From Devosia epidermidihirudinis (GTDB lineage: Bacteria; Pseudomonadota; Alphaproteobacteria; Rhizobiales; Devosiaceae), in NCBI RefSeq assembly GCF_000971295.1, contig NZ_LANJ01000016.1, positions 310,001 through 374,000 on the forward strand: a DNA stretch of 64,000 bases, read 5' to 3'. Both the position numbers and the translations under genes were made by a program. Numbering within the stretch: the stretch's first letter is position 1; every line of letters starts with the position of its first letter. The notes beneath the pieces were generated by a model, which saw only the letters and a list, made by a program, of their open reading frames with translations, did not search any database and was not told where the DNA came from. Positions 25,456-33,908 of the stretch are shown piece after piece.

Positions 25456-25536
25456 GGCGAGGGTTTCTCAGACACTGTTGGGGTGATGAGCTGCTGAGGG
25501 ATCGGTGGCTGCATAACTTTGTACCCCAGTCCTCGG

Positions 25537-25653
25537 TGTCATCCCGGCCTTGAGCCGGGATCCATCTTGAGGTGGTGCCTCGGATCCCATGTCTGTTCGA
25601 TCCACCTTGCGGGGCGTGATCTCGGGATGGGCCCGGCTCAAGGCCGGGGTGAC
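25537..25653. repeat. palindromic repeat family D, copy 1
   Basis: Begins with TGTCATCCCGGCCTTGAGCC and ends with its near mirror (GGCTCAAGGCCGGGGTGAC), about 117 bp across. Each arm is itself a hairpin. The centre differs from copies 2 and 3 around the restriction-like gene. It is the first of three repeat units in the 681-bp gap 25456-26136. Confidence 0.8.
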
Positions 25654-25717
25654 CCGGTGGATGAGAATAAGGCTCGGCCCGATTTTGCCGAGGCGAACGA
25701 GCCGACTACGGCGGTGC

Positions 25718-26008
25718 ACCCCTCACCCGGCGCTGCGCGCCGACCTCTCCCCTGAGGGGCGAGGTGAGTGGGGTCCGGTGCTCGTCGCAGAACTGTATGC
25801 GCTACGATCTGCCTTGTACCCCAAGCACTCAAGCCCCAAGCGCTCAGCTCCATCGTCCCCTCGCCCCTTCAGGGGAGAGGGCTAGGGTGAGGGGTGAGGT
25901 GGTTGGGGGCTTGCACTGGTGCATCCAAATTCATCCCGGCATGAGGCTGGGTGCGGCGTAGAAGCAAGGTTACCCCCACCTAACCTCCCCCTGAAAAGGG
26001 GGAGGGAC
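25718..26008. repeat. family B pair and a family A unit before pckA end
   Basis: A family B inverted pair (25718-25898) opens with CCCCTCACCC and CTCTCCCCTGAGGGGCGAGG and closes with CGTCCCCTCGCCCCTTCAGG then GGAGAGGG...TGAGGGG. A single family A hairpin follows (25971-26008: CCCCCACCTAACCTCCCCCT, AAAA, GGGGGAGGG). The whole gap from 25456 to 26083 holds repeats and no believable gene. Confidence 0.78.
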
Positions 26009-26083
26009 CGTCCGGGGATGTGGTTTGATGGTGCCCCAATAGGTGATCTGTGAAGGGGCATAGGGGGCGGAAATAGCACCCTT

Positions 26084-26114
26084 GCAAAAACAAAAGGGGC
26101 GCTGGGGCGCCCCT
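26084..26114 (-). terminator. intrinsic terminator of pckA
   Basis: Read on the minus strand: AGGGGCGC, 4-nt loop, GCGCCCCT (positions 26114-26095) followed by TTTGTTTTTG, a textbook rho-independent terminator about 25 nt after the pckA stop. Confidence 0.9.
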
Positions 26115-26136
26115 GATGTCCCTTGGGAGGAAGCTC

Positions 26137-27729
26137 TTATTCTGCGGCTTGCGCCAGGATCGGGCCCGGGGCAGCGTTGGCGCCGTCGCCGAACTTTTCG
26201 AAATTGGCCCGGAACAGGCCAGCCAGGTGGATCGCCTGGCGATCATAGGCGTCGGCATCGGCCCAGGTCTGGCGCGGGGTGAGGAGGCGCGTTTCAACGC
26301 CGGGGACCAGCTCGGGCACTTCAAAGCCGAACAGCTCATCGCGGCGCATGGGGACGTTGTCGAGTTCACCATCGAGTGCCGCGCTGAGCAGGCGCCGGGT
26401 CGAGGCGATATCGATGCGCTTGCCGACGCCATAGCCACCACCGGTCCAGCCGGTATTGATCAGCCAGGCGCCAGCACCGCTGGCCTTGAGTTTTTCGGCA
26501 AGCATGGCGCCGTAGACCGTGGGGTGCAGCGGCATGAAGGGCGCACCAAAGCAGGCTGAGAACGTGGCCTGGGGCTCGGTGACGCCGCGTTCGGTTCCCG
26601 CGACCTTGGCGGTATAGCCGGACAGGAAGTGGTAGACCGCCTGTTCGGGGCTGAGGCGGGCGATGGGCGGCAGCACGCCAAAGGCGTCGGCGGTGAGGAA
26701 CACCACGGTGCGCGGCACCCCGCCGACACTGCCCTTGGCAATGGCCGGAAGCACGTGGATGGGGTAGGCCGCACGGGTATTTTCGGTGAGCGAAACGTCA
26801 TCAAACGCTGGCGCACTGTTAGCATCGAGCACGACATTTTCGAGCACAGTGCCAAAGCGTTTGGTGGCGGCATGGATTTCGGGCTCTGCCTCGGGGCTGA
26901 GCTTGATGGTTTTGGCGTAGCAGCCGCCTTCGAGGTTGAAGACCCCGTCGTCGCTCCAGCCATGTTCGTCGTCGCCGATCAGTGGACGGGCCGGATCATT
27001 GCTGAGCGTGGTCTTGCCGGTGCCCGACAGGCCAAAGAACAGTGCACTGTCGCCATTGGCGCCAATATTGGCCGAGCAGTGCATCGGCAGCACGCCATTG
27101 CGCGGTGCGTGGAAGTTGAACAGGCTGAAGACGCTCTTCTTGATCTCGCCAGCGTATGAGGTGCCGGCGATGACAACGATATTGCGGCTCATGTCGAGCG
27201 CGATCACCGTTTCGGTGCGGCTGCCGTGGCGGGCCGGGTCGGCCTTGAAGCGCGGCGCGTGCACGATGGTGACGGGCGTAGTGTTGGCGCCGGTCTCCAC
27301 CATCTCGCCGGGGCGGATCAACAGATTACGGATGAACAGGGCGTGCCAGGCGCTCGGGGTCATGACCGTCACGCCATACTGATGGCGTGGATCGGCCCCG
27401 GCCAACAGGTCCTGACGGAACACGGCGCTGCCGGCGAACGAGGCGACGGCATCGGCGAGCAGCACGTCGAATTTCTCGGGGCTGATGGCGCCCGAATTAT
27501 CCCACCACACCGTGTTTTCGGTCAGCCCGTCGCGCACGATGAACTTGTCCTTGGGCGAGCGGCCGGTGAACGCGCCCGTGCGGACGCTGACAGCACCATC
27601 GGCAGTCAGCTCGACTTCATCGCCCTGCAGCGCAAATGCAACCAGGGCTGGTGCAATGTCGTTTGCAGACAAGGACCCGGCTCGCGCCGCTATGTCGGTT
27701 CTGAGGGCCTGGTGGTCGAACGCGCTCAT
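26137..27729 (-). CDS. pckA: phosphoenolpyruvate carboxykinase (ATP)
   Basis: Converts oxaloacetate and ATP to phosphoenolpyruvate, the gateway to gluconeogenesis from organic acids and hence the exit for succinyl-CoA made by the propionate operon. The 530-residue protein shows [11 protein letters not shown] near residue 55, the kinase-1a P-loop [11 protein letters not shown] (residues 233-243), metal/nucleotide-binding [15 protein letters not shown] and the C-terminal [15 protein letters not shown]. Length and motifs are those of the ATP-dependent bacterial enzyme. The ATG at 27729 behind CGGAG is chosen over a frame extending to 27846. It is divergent from chvI, the common rhizobial arrangement, with a hairpin in its 5' leader and a strong terminator behind. 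Confidence 0.96.
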   Translation of the reverse strand: MSAFDHQALRTDIAARAGSLSANDIAPALVAFALQGDEVELTADGAVSVRTGAFTGRSPKDKFIVRDGLTENTVWWDNSGAISPEKFDVLLADAVASFAGSAVFRQDLLAGADPRHQYGVTVMTPSAWHALFIRNLLIRPGEMVETGANTTPVTIVHAPRFKADPARHGSRTETVIALDMSRNIVVIAGTSYAGEIKKSVFSLFNFHAPRNGVLPMHCSANIGANGDSALFFGLSGTGKTTLSNDPARPLIGDDEHGWSDDGVFNLEGGCYAKTIKLSPEAEPEIHAATKRFGTVLENVVLDANSAPAFDDVSLTENTRAAYPIHVLPAIAKGSVGGVPRTVVFLTADAFGVLPPIARLSPEQAVYHFLSGYTAKVAGTERGVTEPQATFSACFGAPFMPLHPTVYGAMLAEKLKASGAGAWLINTGWTGGGYGVGKRIDIASTRRLLSAALDGELDNVPMRRDELFGFEVPELVPGVETRLLTPRQTWADADAYDRQAIHLAGLFRANFEKFGDGANAAPGPILAQAAE

Positions 27730-27748
27730 TTTCTTAACTCCGGTATGG

Positions 27749-27772
27749 CGCGACAAATGTTTTTGTGTCGCG
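27749..27772 (-). promoter_or_regulatory. hairpin in the pckA leader
   Basis: CGCGACA (27749-27755) and TGTCGCG (27766-27772) make a perfect 7-bp stem about 20 nt upstream of the pckA start codon. It could be an operator or an RNA leader structure; it carries no T-run. Confidence 0.4.
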
Positions 27773-27976
27773 ATCAACGGGGGTAAGGTAGGGCCGCAAT
27801 TCCTCGTACAACCATCCCGAAATCGGTCGTAAGACGGAAGTTGCATCGCTGTTCGAAGTGTAGTGGAGGGCTATGACGCCCTTGGCCGCGCCTTATTTAA
27901 CGCGTAATTGTCACCTGAACGTCGCCCTGCTGCCCAATAGGGCAACACCGTAGCGTCAGATAAAGAAAGGCTGCCA

Positions 27977-28693
27977 ATGCCCAAGATCGCCCTGGTGGAT
28001 GACGACCGTAATATTTTGACCTCAGTGTCGCTGACACTGGAGGCGGAAGGCTATCAGGTCGCAACCTATACCGACGGTGCATCCGGTCTTGAGGGGCTGA
28101 CCACTGACAAGCCCGACCTGGCCATTCTCGATATCAAGATGCCCCGCATGGACGGCATGGAATTGCTGCGCCGCCTGCGCCAGAAATCCGATGTGCCGGT
28201 GATCTTCCTCACGTCCAAGGACGAAGAGATCGATGAGCTGTTTGGCCTCAAGATGGGCGCCGATGATTTCATCACCAAGCCGTTCAGCCAACGCCTGCTG
28301 GTCGAGCGCGTCAAGGCGATCCTGCGCCGGTCCGCGCCGCGCGATCCATCCGCGCCTGCCGGTACGCCCGGCGAAGTCAGCACCGGCAAGGCGCTGATCG
28401 AGCGCGGCTCGCTGGTGATGGACGAAGAGCGCCACACCTGCACCTGGAAGGGTCAGCGCGTGACGCTGACGGTGACGGAATTTCTGATCCTGCAGGCGCT
28501 GGCGCTGCGCCCCGGCGTGGTCAAGTCGCGCAATGCGCTGATGGATGCGGCATATGACGATCAGGTCTATGTCGATGATCGCACCATCGACAGCCACATC
28601 AAGCGGCTGCGCAAGAAGTTCAAGGCGACCGATGACGATTTCGAAATGATCGAGACGCTGTATGGCGTCGGCTATCGCTTCAAGGAGCAGTAG
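27977..28693 (+). CDS. chvI: two-component response regulator ChvI
   Basis: An OmpR/PhoB-type regulator of 238 residues. The receiver domain holds the acidic pocket VDDD (residues 7-10), phospho-acceptor D52 in [13 protein letters not shown] and the conserved lysine in FITKPFSQR. The C-terminal winged helix ends with [18 protein letters not shown] and [10 protein letters not shown]. In rhizobia and Agrobacterium ChvI with ChvG responds to acid and envelope stress and controls exopolysaccharide, motility and central metabolism. It is followed by chvG after 9 nt. Identity rests on the adjacent ChvG, pckA divergently placed, and hprK downstream, all typical of Hyphomicrobiales. The ATG at 27977 follows AAAGAAAGG. 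Confidence 0.93.
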   Translation: MPKIALVDDDRNILTSVSLTLEAEGYQVATYTDGASGLEGLTTDKPDLAILDIKMPRMDGMELLRRLRQKSDVPVIFLTSKDEEIDELFGLKMGADDFITKPFSQRLLVERVKAILRRSAPRDPSAPAGTPGEVSTGKALIERGSLVMDEERHTCTWKGQRVTLTVTEFLILQALALRPGVVKSRNALMDAAYDDQVYVDDRTIDSHIKRLRKKFKATDDDFEMIETLYGVGYRFKEQ

Positions 28694-28702
28694 GCACTTC
28701 CA

Positions 28703-30511
28703 GTGGCTATTCTCGACCCCGATGTGAACCACACGCCAGACGCGGCTCCCGAGCCGCGCCCGGCTAAACCGCGTCGGTCCAAGTCTGCGCGCAGCGCCCG
28801 CAAGTCGCGCTGGCGCCTGTTGGTGACGCCCTTTGCCAAAGTGGCCAGCGGCATCAATCGCTTTCTCGATTTCACGATCTTTTCGAGCCTGACGCGGCGC
28901 ATCATCGTGCTCAATCTGGCGGGCCTGCTGGTGCTGGTGGTGGGGATTTTGTACCTCAACCAGTGGCGCGCCGGCCTGATCGATGCGCGCGTGCAATCGC
29001 TGCGCGTGCAGGGCGAAATCATCGCAGCGGCCATTGCCGCATCGGCCACGGTCGACAGCGATGTCATCTCGATCAATCCCGACCGCCTGCTGCAATTGCA
29101 AGGCGACGGCACGGTCTCCTCGCTGTCCTATTTCGATCCGACGCTTGAGTTTCCCATCAATCCCGAACGGGTGGCGCCGCTGCTGCGCAACCTGATCACC
29201 CCGACCCGCACTCGCGCCCGCATTTATGATCAGGGCGGGCTGATGATTTTGGATAGCGACAACATCTATGCCCGTGGCGAGGTGATGCGCCAGATCATCC
29301 AGACCAAGACCAGTCCGGATTTTTTCCTGTGGGACTGGTGGAATGCGGTGCTGAGCTGGGTGCCCGGCGAGAACTTCCCGCACTATCAGGAATATGGCGT
29401 CGACGAAGGCACTCGCTATCCCGAAGTGGCCTCGGCGCTGGCCGGAGCGCCCGCCGATTTCGTGCGCGTCGATGCGCATAACCAGCTGGTCGTGTCGGTT
29501 GCCGTGCCGGTGCAGCGCGTGCGCGCCGTGGTGGGGGCGATCCTGTTGTCCACCGCGCCGGGCGATATCGACAGCGTCGTGGCGCAGGAGCGTTGGAGCA
29601 TTCTGCGCATCGCGCTGATCGCGGCAGCCGTACAGATCGCACTATCACTGCTGTTGGCAGGCACAATTGCCGGGCCGATGCGCCGGCTGTCGGAAGCGGC
29701 AGAACGTGTCCAGACGGCGGGTGACGCGCGCGCCGAAATTCCCGATTTCACCGACCGCCCGGACGAAATCGGACACCTTTCTGGCGCGCTGCGGCGCATG
29801 ACCGACGCGCTCTATAACCGCATCGAGGCTATCGAGCGCTTTGCCGCCGACGTGTCCCATGAGTTGAAAAACCCGCTGACTTCGCTGCGCAGCGCCGTGG
29901 AAACCCTGCCGCTGGCCAAGCGCCCCGAGGACAAGGAACGGCTCAACGACATCATCCAGCATGACGTTAAACGCCTTGATCGACTGATCACCGATATCTC
30001 GAGCGCCAGCCGCCTCGATGCCGAGCTGGCGCGCGAAAGCGCCGAGCGGGTCGACGTGGAAAAGCTGACCGAGGCCATGGTGTCGATCCAGAAGGATATG
30101 GCGCTGGGACGCGGCGTCACTGTCGAGATGGAAAAGCGCACCGGCAAGGGCACGGCCATCGTCAATGGCCACGAAAGCCGCCTGGCGCAGGTGCTGGCCA
30201 ATCTCATTGACAATGCCGTCTCGTTTTCGCCTGAAGGCGGCGTGGTGCGCGTGGCGCTGTCGGCCGACAATGATGGCATTACCATCACCGTAACCGATGA
30301 AGGGCGCGGCATTACCGGCGATTTCGGCAAGATCTTCCAGCGCTTCTATACCGACCGGCCCGACACCGAGAGCTTTGGCGATCACTCGGGCCTGGGCCTG
30401 TCGATTTCCAAGCAGATCGTGGACGCCCATAAGGGCACGATCCGCGCGCATAACCGCGATGATCGCTCCGGCGCGGTGTTCACCGTCGTGCTGCCCCGGG
30501 CGCGGAAATAG
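28703..30511 (+). CDS. chvG: sensor histidine kinase ChvG (ExoS homologue)
   Basis: An inner-membrane sensor of 602 residues starting at GTG 28703. A basic cytoplasmic N-terminus (PRRSKSARSARKSRWR) precedes TM1 (about 68-90, IIVLNLAGLLVLVVGILYL). A periplasmic domain of about 210 residues follows, then TM2 (LIAAAVQIALSLLLAGTIAGP), a HAMP domain, a HisKA domain with H386 in AADVSHELKNPLTSL, and an ATPase domain with N-box LIDNAVSF, DEGRGI and GLGLSIS. It phosphorylates ChvI; in rhizobia the periplasmic protein ExoR holds it inactive. It is followed by hprK after 3 nt, so the two-component system and the PTS kinase are one transcript. Confidence 0.93.
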   Translation: MAILDPDVNHTPDAAPEPRPAKPRRSKSARSARKSRWRLLVTPFAKVASGINRFLDFTIFSSLTRRIIVLNLAGLLVLVVGILYLNQWRAGLIDARVQSLRVQGEIIAAAIAASATVDSDVISINPDRLLQLQGDGTVSSLSYFDPTLEFPINPERVAPLLRNLITPTRTRARIYDQGGLMILDSDNIYARGEVMRQIIQTKTSPDFFLWDWWNAVLSWVPGENFPHYQEYGVDEGTRYPEVASALAGAPADFVRVDAHNQLVVSVAVPVQRVRAVVGAILLSTAPGDIDSVVAQERWSILRIALIAAAVQIALSLLLAGTIAGPMRRLSEAAERVQTAGDARAEIPDFTDRPDEIGHLSGALRRMTDALYNRIEAIERFAADVSHELKNPLTSLRSAVETLPLAKRPEDKERLNDIIQHDVKRLDRLITDISSASRLDAELARESAERVDVEKLTEAMVSIQKDMALGRGVTVEMEKRTGKGTAIVNGHESRLAQVLANLIDNAVSFSPEGGVVRVALSADNDGITITVTDEGRGITGDFGKIFQRFYTDRPDTESFGDHSGLGLSISKQIVDAHKGTIRAHNRDDRSGAVFTVVLPRARK

Positions 30512-30514
30512 GCT

Positions 30515-30991
30515 GTGGCTATCAGCGCGCCAACCAATGTGCACGCCACCGGCCTCTTGCTCGGCTCAACCGGCGTGTTGCTGCGTGGCCCCTCGGGGAG
30601 CGGCAAATCTATCCTGGCACTGGCCCTGCTTGACCGCTGGGACGGGCGCGGGCAATCGGCGTTTCTGGTTTCCGATGACCGGGTCGATCTGACGGCGGCC
30701 GATGGGCAGCTGCTGATGCATGCGCCCGAGGCAATTGCCGGGCTGATCGAGCTGCGGGGGCGCGGCATTGTCGAGCGGCCCCATCGCAGCGGGGTCGCAG
30801 TGCATCTGGTCATCGACCTGGTGCCCGAGCTGGTACGGATGGTGGAGGAGGACGGCTTTGTCACCGAGCTTCTGGGTGTGGTTCTGGCGCGCGCGCCTGT
30901 CCCAGACTCACGTGTGCTTGGTCTGGGCCACCAAACCCTTTTGGTTGTAGAAGCAATAGCCGCACTTGGGCCTTTAGCCACGTATCCGTGA
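30515..30991 (+). CDS. hprK: short HPr kinase/phosphorylase HprK
   Basis: Phosphorylates HPr on a serine, linking PTS state to metabolism. The protein is 158 residues, half the length of Gram-positive HprK, and consists of the C-terminal catalytic domain only, as usual in alphaproteobacteria. P-loop GPSGSGKS at residues 25-32, followed by FLVSDDRVDLTA and the family signature IELRGRGIVERPH. The start is a GTG 3 nt after the chvG stop. The target serine is present in the HPr encoded at 31568-31879. The operon chvI-chvG-hprK-EIIA-HPr couples envelope sensing to the regulatory PTS. Confidence 0.9.
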   Translation: MAISAPTNVHATGLLLGSTGVLLRGPSGSGKSILALALLDRWDGRGQSAFLVSDDRVDLTAADGQLLMHAPEAIAGLIELRGRGIVERPHRSGVAVHLVIDLVPELVRMVEEDGFVTELLGVVLARAPVPDSRVLGLGHQTLLVVEAIAALGPLATYP

Positions 30992-31169
30992 CAAAATACC
31001 ACTTGAATGAAGTCCCATCCGGGGCAAGACTAAGGTTTGCTTGGCGTTATAGGCCGGGTTCCGCACAGCGCGCCGTTCTGCTATTTGGCAGGCGCTCGCT
31101 GAGGGCAAGGAATGCTGGGATGTGTCTTTGCCATTCGGCGAGCATGTGTCGGCAGGCTGGGGAATGTGC

Positions 31170-31571
31170 ATGATTGGTTTGGTTCTGGTGACGCACGGTG
31201 CGCTCGCCAATGAGTTCAAGTCGGCGCTCGAACATGTCGTCGGCCCGCAGGAATACTGCGAAACCATCGCCATCGGCCCCGATGACAACATGGAAAACCG
31301 CCGCAACGACATTCTCGACGCGGTCGACCGTGCCGATCAGGGCGCCGGGGTCATCATCCTGACCGACATGTTCGGTGGTACCCCATCCAATCTGGCGATC
31401 TCAGTGATGCAGAACCGCGACGTCGAAGTGATCGCCGGGGTCAACCTGCCCATGCTGGTCAAGCTCGGGCGCGTGCGCAACGACATGGACATCAAGGAAG
31501 CGGTCAATCTGGCGCAGGAAGCTGGCCGCAAATACATCACCGTCGCCAATTCCATCCTTGGTGCCAAATGA
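31170..31571 (+). CDS. PTS EIIA component, mannose family
   Basis: A 133-residue EIIA-Man domain with the phosphorylatable histidine H9 in MIGLVLVTHGALA and the family loop IILTDMFGGTPSN, then GVNLPMLVKL. No transporter domains (IIB, IIC, IID) are linked to it or near it, so it is presumably a regulatory phospho-carrier, as in other alphaproteobacteria where it is called ManX, PtsL or EIIA-Man. The in-frame start at 31122 gives an implausible leader; the ATG at 31170 matches the family. It sits 178 bp after hprK and overlaps the HPr gene by ATGA, so these two are translationally coupled. Regulatory targets are unknown here. Confidence 0.9.
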   Translation: MIGLVLVTHGALANEFKSALEHVVGPQEYCETIAIGPDDNMENRRNDILDAVDRADQGAGVIILTDMFGGTPSNLAISVMQNRDVEVIAGVNLPMLVKLGRVRNDMDIKEAVNLAQEAGRKYITVANSILGAK

Positions 31572-31879
31572 TGGAGAGTGCGGCAGGCGACAGGGCGGTT
31601 GCCCAGCAACTGACCATCGTCAACCGCAAGGGCCTGCACGCCCGCGCCTCGGCCCGCTTCGTGCGCACCGCCGAGTGCTTTGACGCCAATATCAACGTGG
31701 TCAAGGACGGCACCTCGGTCGCGGGCAATTCGATCATGGGCCTGATGATGCTCGGTGCCGGTCCCGGCTCGACCATTCTGGTGCAAGCCAGCGGCAAACA
31801 AGCCCGTGAGGCGCTCGAAGCCATTGTCGAGCTGGTCAATAACGGCTTTGACGAGGACAGCGACGGGATCGCTGGGTGA
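31568..31879 (+). CDS. ptsH: phosphocarrier protein HPr
   Basis: A 103-residue HPr with H24 in NRKGLHARAS (the phosphotransfer histidine) and S54 in GNSIMGLMML, the serine site used by HprK. Both regulatory inputs are therefore intact. The N-terminal 12 residues extend beyond the core as in other alphaproteobacterial HPr proteins. EI (PtsP-Ntr type) is not in the window. It overlaps EIIA by 4 nt upstream and the GrpB-family gene by 4 nt downstream. Role: relays phosphate from EI to EIIA-Man and related proteins, signalling nitrogen or carbon status rather than carrying sugars. Confidence 0.94.
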   Translation: MMESAAGDRAVAQQLTIVNRKGLHARASARFVRTAECFDANINVVKDGTSVAGNSIMGLMMLGAGPGSTILVQASGKQAREALEAIVELVNNGFDEDSDGIAG

Positions 31880-32412
31880 GTGAAACCATCGATCTGCACA
31901 GCGCCGATCCGCGCTGGCCTTTGCAGTTCGAGAGTGAACGTGACCTGATCCTGCCGTGCTTTCCGACGTCGCCCCGGCTGATCGAGCATATGGGATCGAC
32001 CGCCATTCCGGGCCTTGCGGCAAAGCCCATCATCGACATCATCGTGCTGGTTGAGGATCTGACGGCCGCAGCTGCTGCCATTCCGGCGCTCGAGGCACTG
32101 GGCTACCGTTATTGGGCAGCCAACCCGGACAAGACCAAGTACTATCTTGCCAAGGGATTACCGCCCGCGCCGCGGCGGACCCATCACCTGCACATCCATG
32201 ATGATGCAGACGAAGTGCGGCGGCACCTGATGTTTCGTGATCACCTGCGGGCCCATCCCGAGGTACGCGACGCCTATCTGGCGCTCAAGCAAGAGCTGGC
32301 CCAACGGTTTCGCGATGATCGCGAAGCCTATTCCAGACACAAGACTGAATTCATCGACGCACTGGTGCTGTCATTGGGCGGCCCGGCCCGCAAGGTCGCC
32401 TGGGACCGCTAG
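31876..32412 (+). CDS. GrpB family (UPF0157) protein
   Basis: A 178-residue member of the GrpB/UPF0157 group, which has a nucleotidyltransferase-like fold. Visible signature: RLIEHMGSTAIPGLAAKPIIDIIV, where GST and the DI pair correspond to nucleotidyltransferase motifs, followed by RTHHLHIH. Start is GTG at 31876, overlapping the HPr stop by 4 nt. Family members are found alone or fused to dephospho-CoA kinase; biochemical function is not established for this subgroup. It is the last gene of the PTS cluster and converges with a membrane protein gene 9 nt away. Possible aminoglycoside-type nucleotide transfer is speculation. Confidence 0.85.
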   Translation: MSETIDLHSADPRWPLQFESERDLILPCFPTSPRLIEHMGSTAIPGLAAKPIIDIIVLVEDLTAAAAAIPALEALGYRYWAANPDKTKYYLAKGLPPAPRRTHHLHIHDDADEVRRHLMFRDHLRAHPEVRDAYLALKQELAQRFRDDREAYSRHKTEFIDALVLSLGGPARKVAWDR

Positions 32413-32421
32413 TGTGGGCGT

Positions 32422-33156
32422 CTAGCGCGTCGTGTCGTCGTCGCGTCTGCCGCCCAGGCCGAGGCCCATGCCCATTCCGCCGCCACCCATGCCGCCGCCC
32501 ATTCCTCCGCCACCACCGCCGCCTGAGCCTCCGGCTTCATTGGAGCCTTTGCCGCGACCGCCGCCGGCGGCGCTTTGGGGGCGGGTTGGGCCCTGGAGCG
32601 GGATGTTGGCGTCGGCGGGGATAGGGTCGAGGTCGAGGGCCTTGCGCACGTAATTGCGGAGAGAAATCACCAGCTCTGCAGTGCGGATCGGCTTGCCTGC
32701 CGCCAGGTCATTGGCGGCCTGCGCGGCGAGGCGGACGTGTTCTTCGGTGCCGAGCAGGACGATATCGGAAAGCGCAGCTTCCACCGCGTCGCGGATGCGG
32801 CGGGCGCGTTCGAGGGCGGAAGCGGGTGGCTCGTGCCCTGTGGCTTCAGCCACTTCACCGCCTTCGGTTTCGTCCTCTTCATGCGCCTCAAGCGCCAGCT
32901 CGGCCTGTCGACGGGTAATATCGCGCAGGTGAGAGGGATCAACGCTCAGCCGCCCGGTGAACGAGCCGCCCAGCACCTTGTAGGCAGCGATCAGGGTTTT
33001 GAGGCGCTCGTTGATCTGACGGTTCATGCGCTGCTGGCGCTGTTGAATGGTCAGCATCATGACGATGCGAATGCCGACGCCGATCAGAGTAAACAAGGCC
33101 AGGCCGAGCACGGTGGTGACAATGCCCTCCCAGGAACTGAAATCAAGATTGCGCAC
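32422..33156 (-). CDS. membrane-anchored protein with glycine/methionine-rich tail
   Basis: A 244-residue protein with one N-terminal transmembrane helix (about 12-36, IVTTVLGLALFTLIGVGIRIVMML). A long helical, probably coiled-coil cytoplasmic region follows (QQRQQRMNRQINERLKTLI..., about 37-190). The low-complexity tail (about 205-244) is built of G-runs with MGG and GMG units and ends DDDTTR. I do not recognise a catalytic motif; the helical part is reminiscent of small rhizobial membrane proteins of unknown role. It is convergent with the GrpB gene (9-nt gap) and divergent from the DUF2937 gene. The glycine-rich tail suggests assembly or binding to a partner. ATG at 33156 follows AGGAGATTT. 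Confidence 0.75.
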   Translation of the reverse strand: MRNLDFSSWEGIVTTVLGLALFTLIGVGIRIVMMLTIQQRQQRMNRQINERLKTLIAAYKVLGGSFTGRLSVDPSHLRDITRRQAELALEAHEEDETEGGEVAEATGHEPPASALERARRIRDAVEAALSDIVLLGTEEHVRLAAQAANDLAAGKPIRTAELVISLRNYVRKALDLDPIPADANIPLQGPTRPQSAAGGGRGKGSNEAGGSGGGGGGGMGGGMGGGGMGMGLGLGGRRDDDTTR

Positions 33157-33301
33157 GAAATCTCCTGATCGTCTGGCGGGGCAAGACTTTAGTCACCTTA
33201 CCGGCACAGGGTAGCAGATAGTGGTGATTTGGCGGAGATGCCAAATTGTGGCCGTGGAGATGGGCGATGAGCGACTGCCCGGTCAGAACTCGGAGTGGCG
33301 C

Positions 33302-33808
33302 ATGCGGCGGTTGATTGCAGGAATTGGCGGGCTTGGTCTGGCGGTGACGCTGAGCCAGTTTCCCGAATATGCCCAGCAATATACCCAGCGTCTTGGCGGC
33401 GCCGTGGATGAACTACGCGTCATCATCGACGACTTCGACCGCGCGGCGCTGGCCGGTGGGCTGGATCGCACCAGCGCCTTGCAGCGCTATCAAGTGTCCA
33501 ATGACGAGTTTCTGGCGGGGCGCGGCGTGTCGATGGCGGCGACCTTCCAGCGTTACGATTATCTACAGGCCACGCTGCTGCGCATCGAGGGCGCGTCTCC
33601 TATCGAACGCTTCCAGGAGCTGCCTGCCTATCTCGATACCGACATTGGCCAGCGCACGCTCGAGAACTACAAGCCCGCCGTACCCGTCACCATGGAAGGC
33701 ATTCTGTATGCCGGGGGCGGGTTCATTGTCGGGTTTCTGGTGTTCTCGGCCATCTGGCGCTTCCTGGCGCTGCCGTTCCGGCGCAAGCGTTACCCTGCCT
33801 ATCGGTAG
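33302..33808 (+). CDS. DUF2937 family membrane protein
   Basis: A 168-residue protein matching the DUF2937 pattern: N-terminal helix RRLIAGIGGLGLAVTLSQFP, then EYAQQYTQRLGGAVDELRVIIDDFDRAALAGGLDR, and a C-terminal transmembrane helix (GILYAGGGFIVGFLVFSAIWRFLAL) with a basic tail RRKRYPAYR. The family is uncharacterised; the layout of two membrane helices around a periplasmic domain of about 100 residues suggests an envelope role. Starts at 33221 and 33260 are also in frame; ATG 33302 behind CGGAG places the hydrophobic segment at the N-terminus as in relatives. It is monocistronic and precedes the ahcY control region. Confidence 0.75.
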   Translation: MRRLIAGIGGLGLAVTLSQFPEYAQQYTQRLGGAVDELRVIIDDFDRAALAGGLDRTSALQRYQVSNDEFLAGRGVSMAATFQRYDYLQATLLRIEGASPIERFQELPAYLDTDIGQRTLENYKPAVPVTMEGILYAGGGFIVGFLVFSAIWRFLALPFRRKRYPAYR

Positions 33809-33811
33809 CGA

Positions 33812-33833
33812 GATATAAACCTTTCTTTATATC
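33812..33833. promoter_or_regulatory. SahR-like operator upstream of ahcY
   Basis: A perfect inverted repeat GATATAAA, 6-nt spacer, TTTATATC lies 76 nt before the ahcY start. Its form (ATAT-rich arms around 20 bp) is like the operator of SahR, the ArsR-family repressor of methionine-cycle genes in proteobacteria. No sahR gene is in the window. Confidence 0.6.
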
Positions 33834-33908
33834 CCGGTTGATCGCCCGGCTGCTCTTGCGTATAGCAGGAGCCAAGATCCTTTCAGTTTCACGTCAGCGG
33901 AGCCCGCC

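Noticed and set aside
25456..26136. CRISPR array in the repeat-rich gap
   Set aside because: The repeats are palindromic units of different families with irregular spacing, not identical direct repeats with equal spacers, and no cas genes are near.
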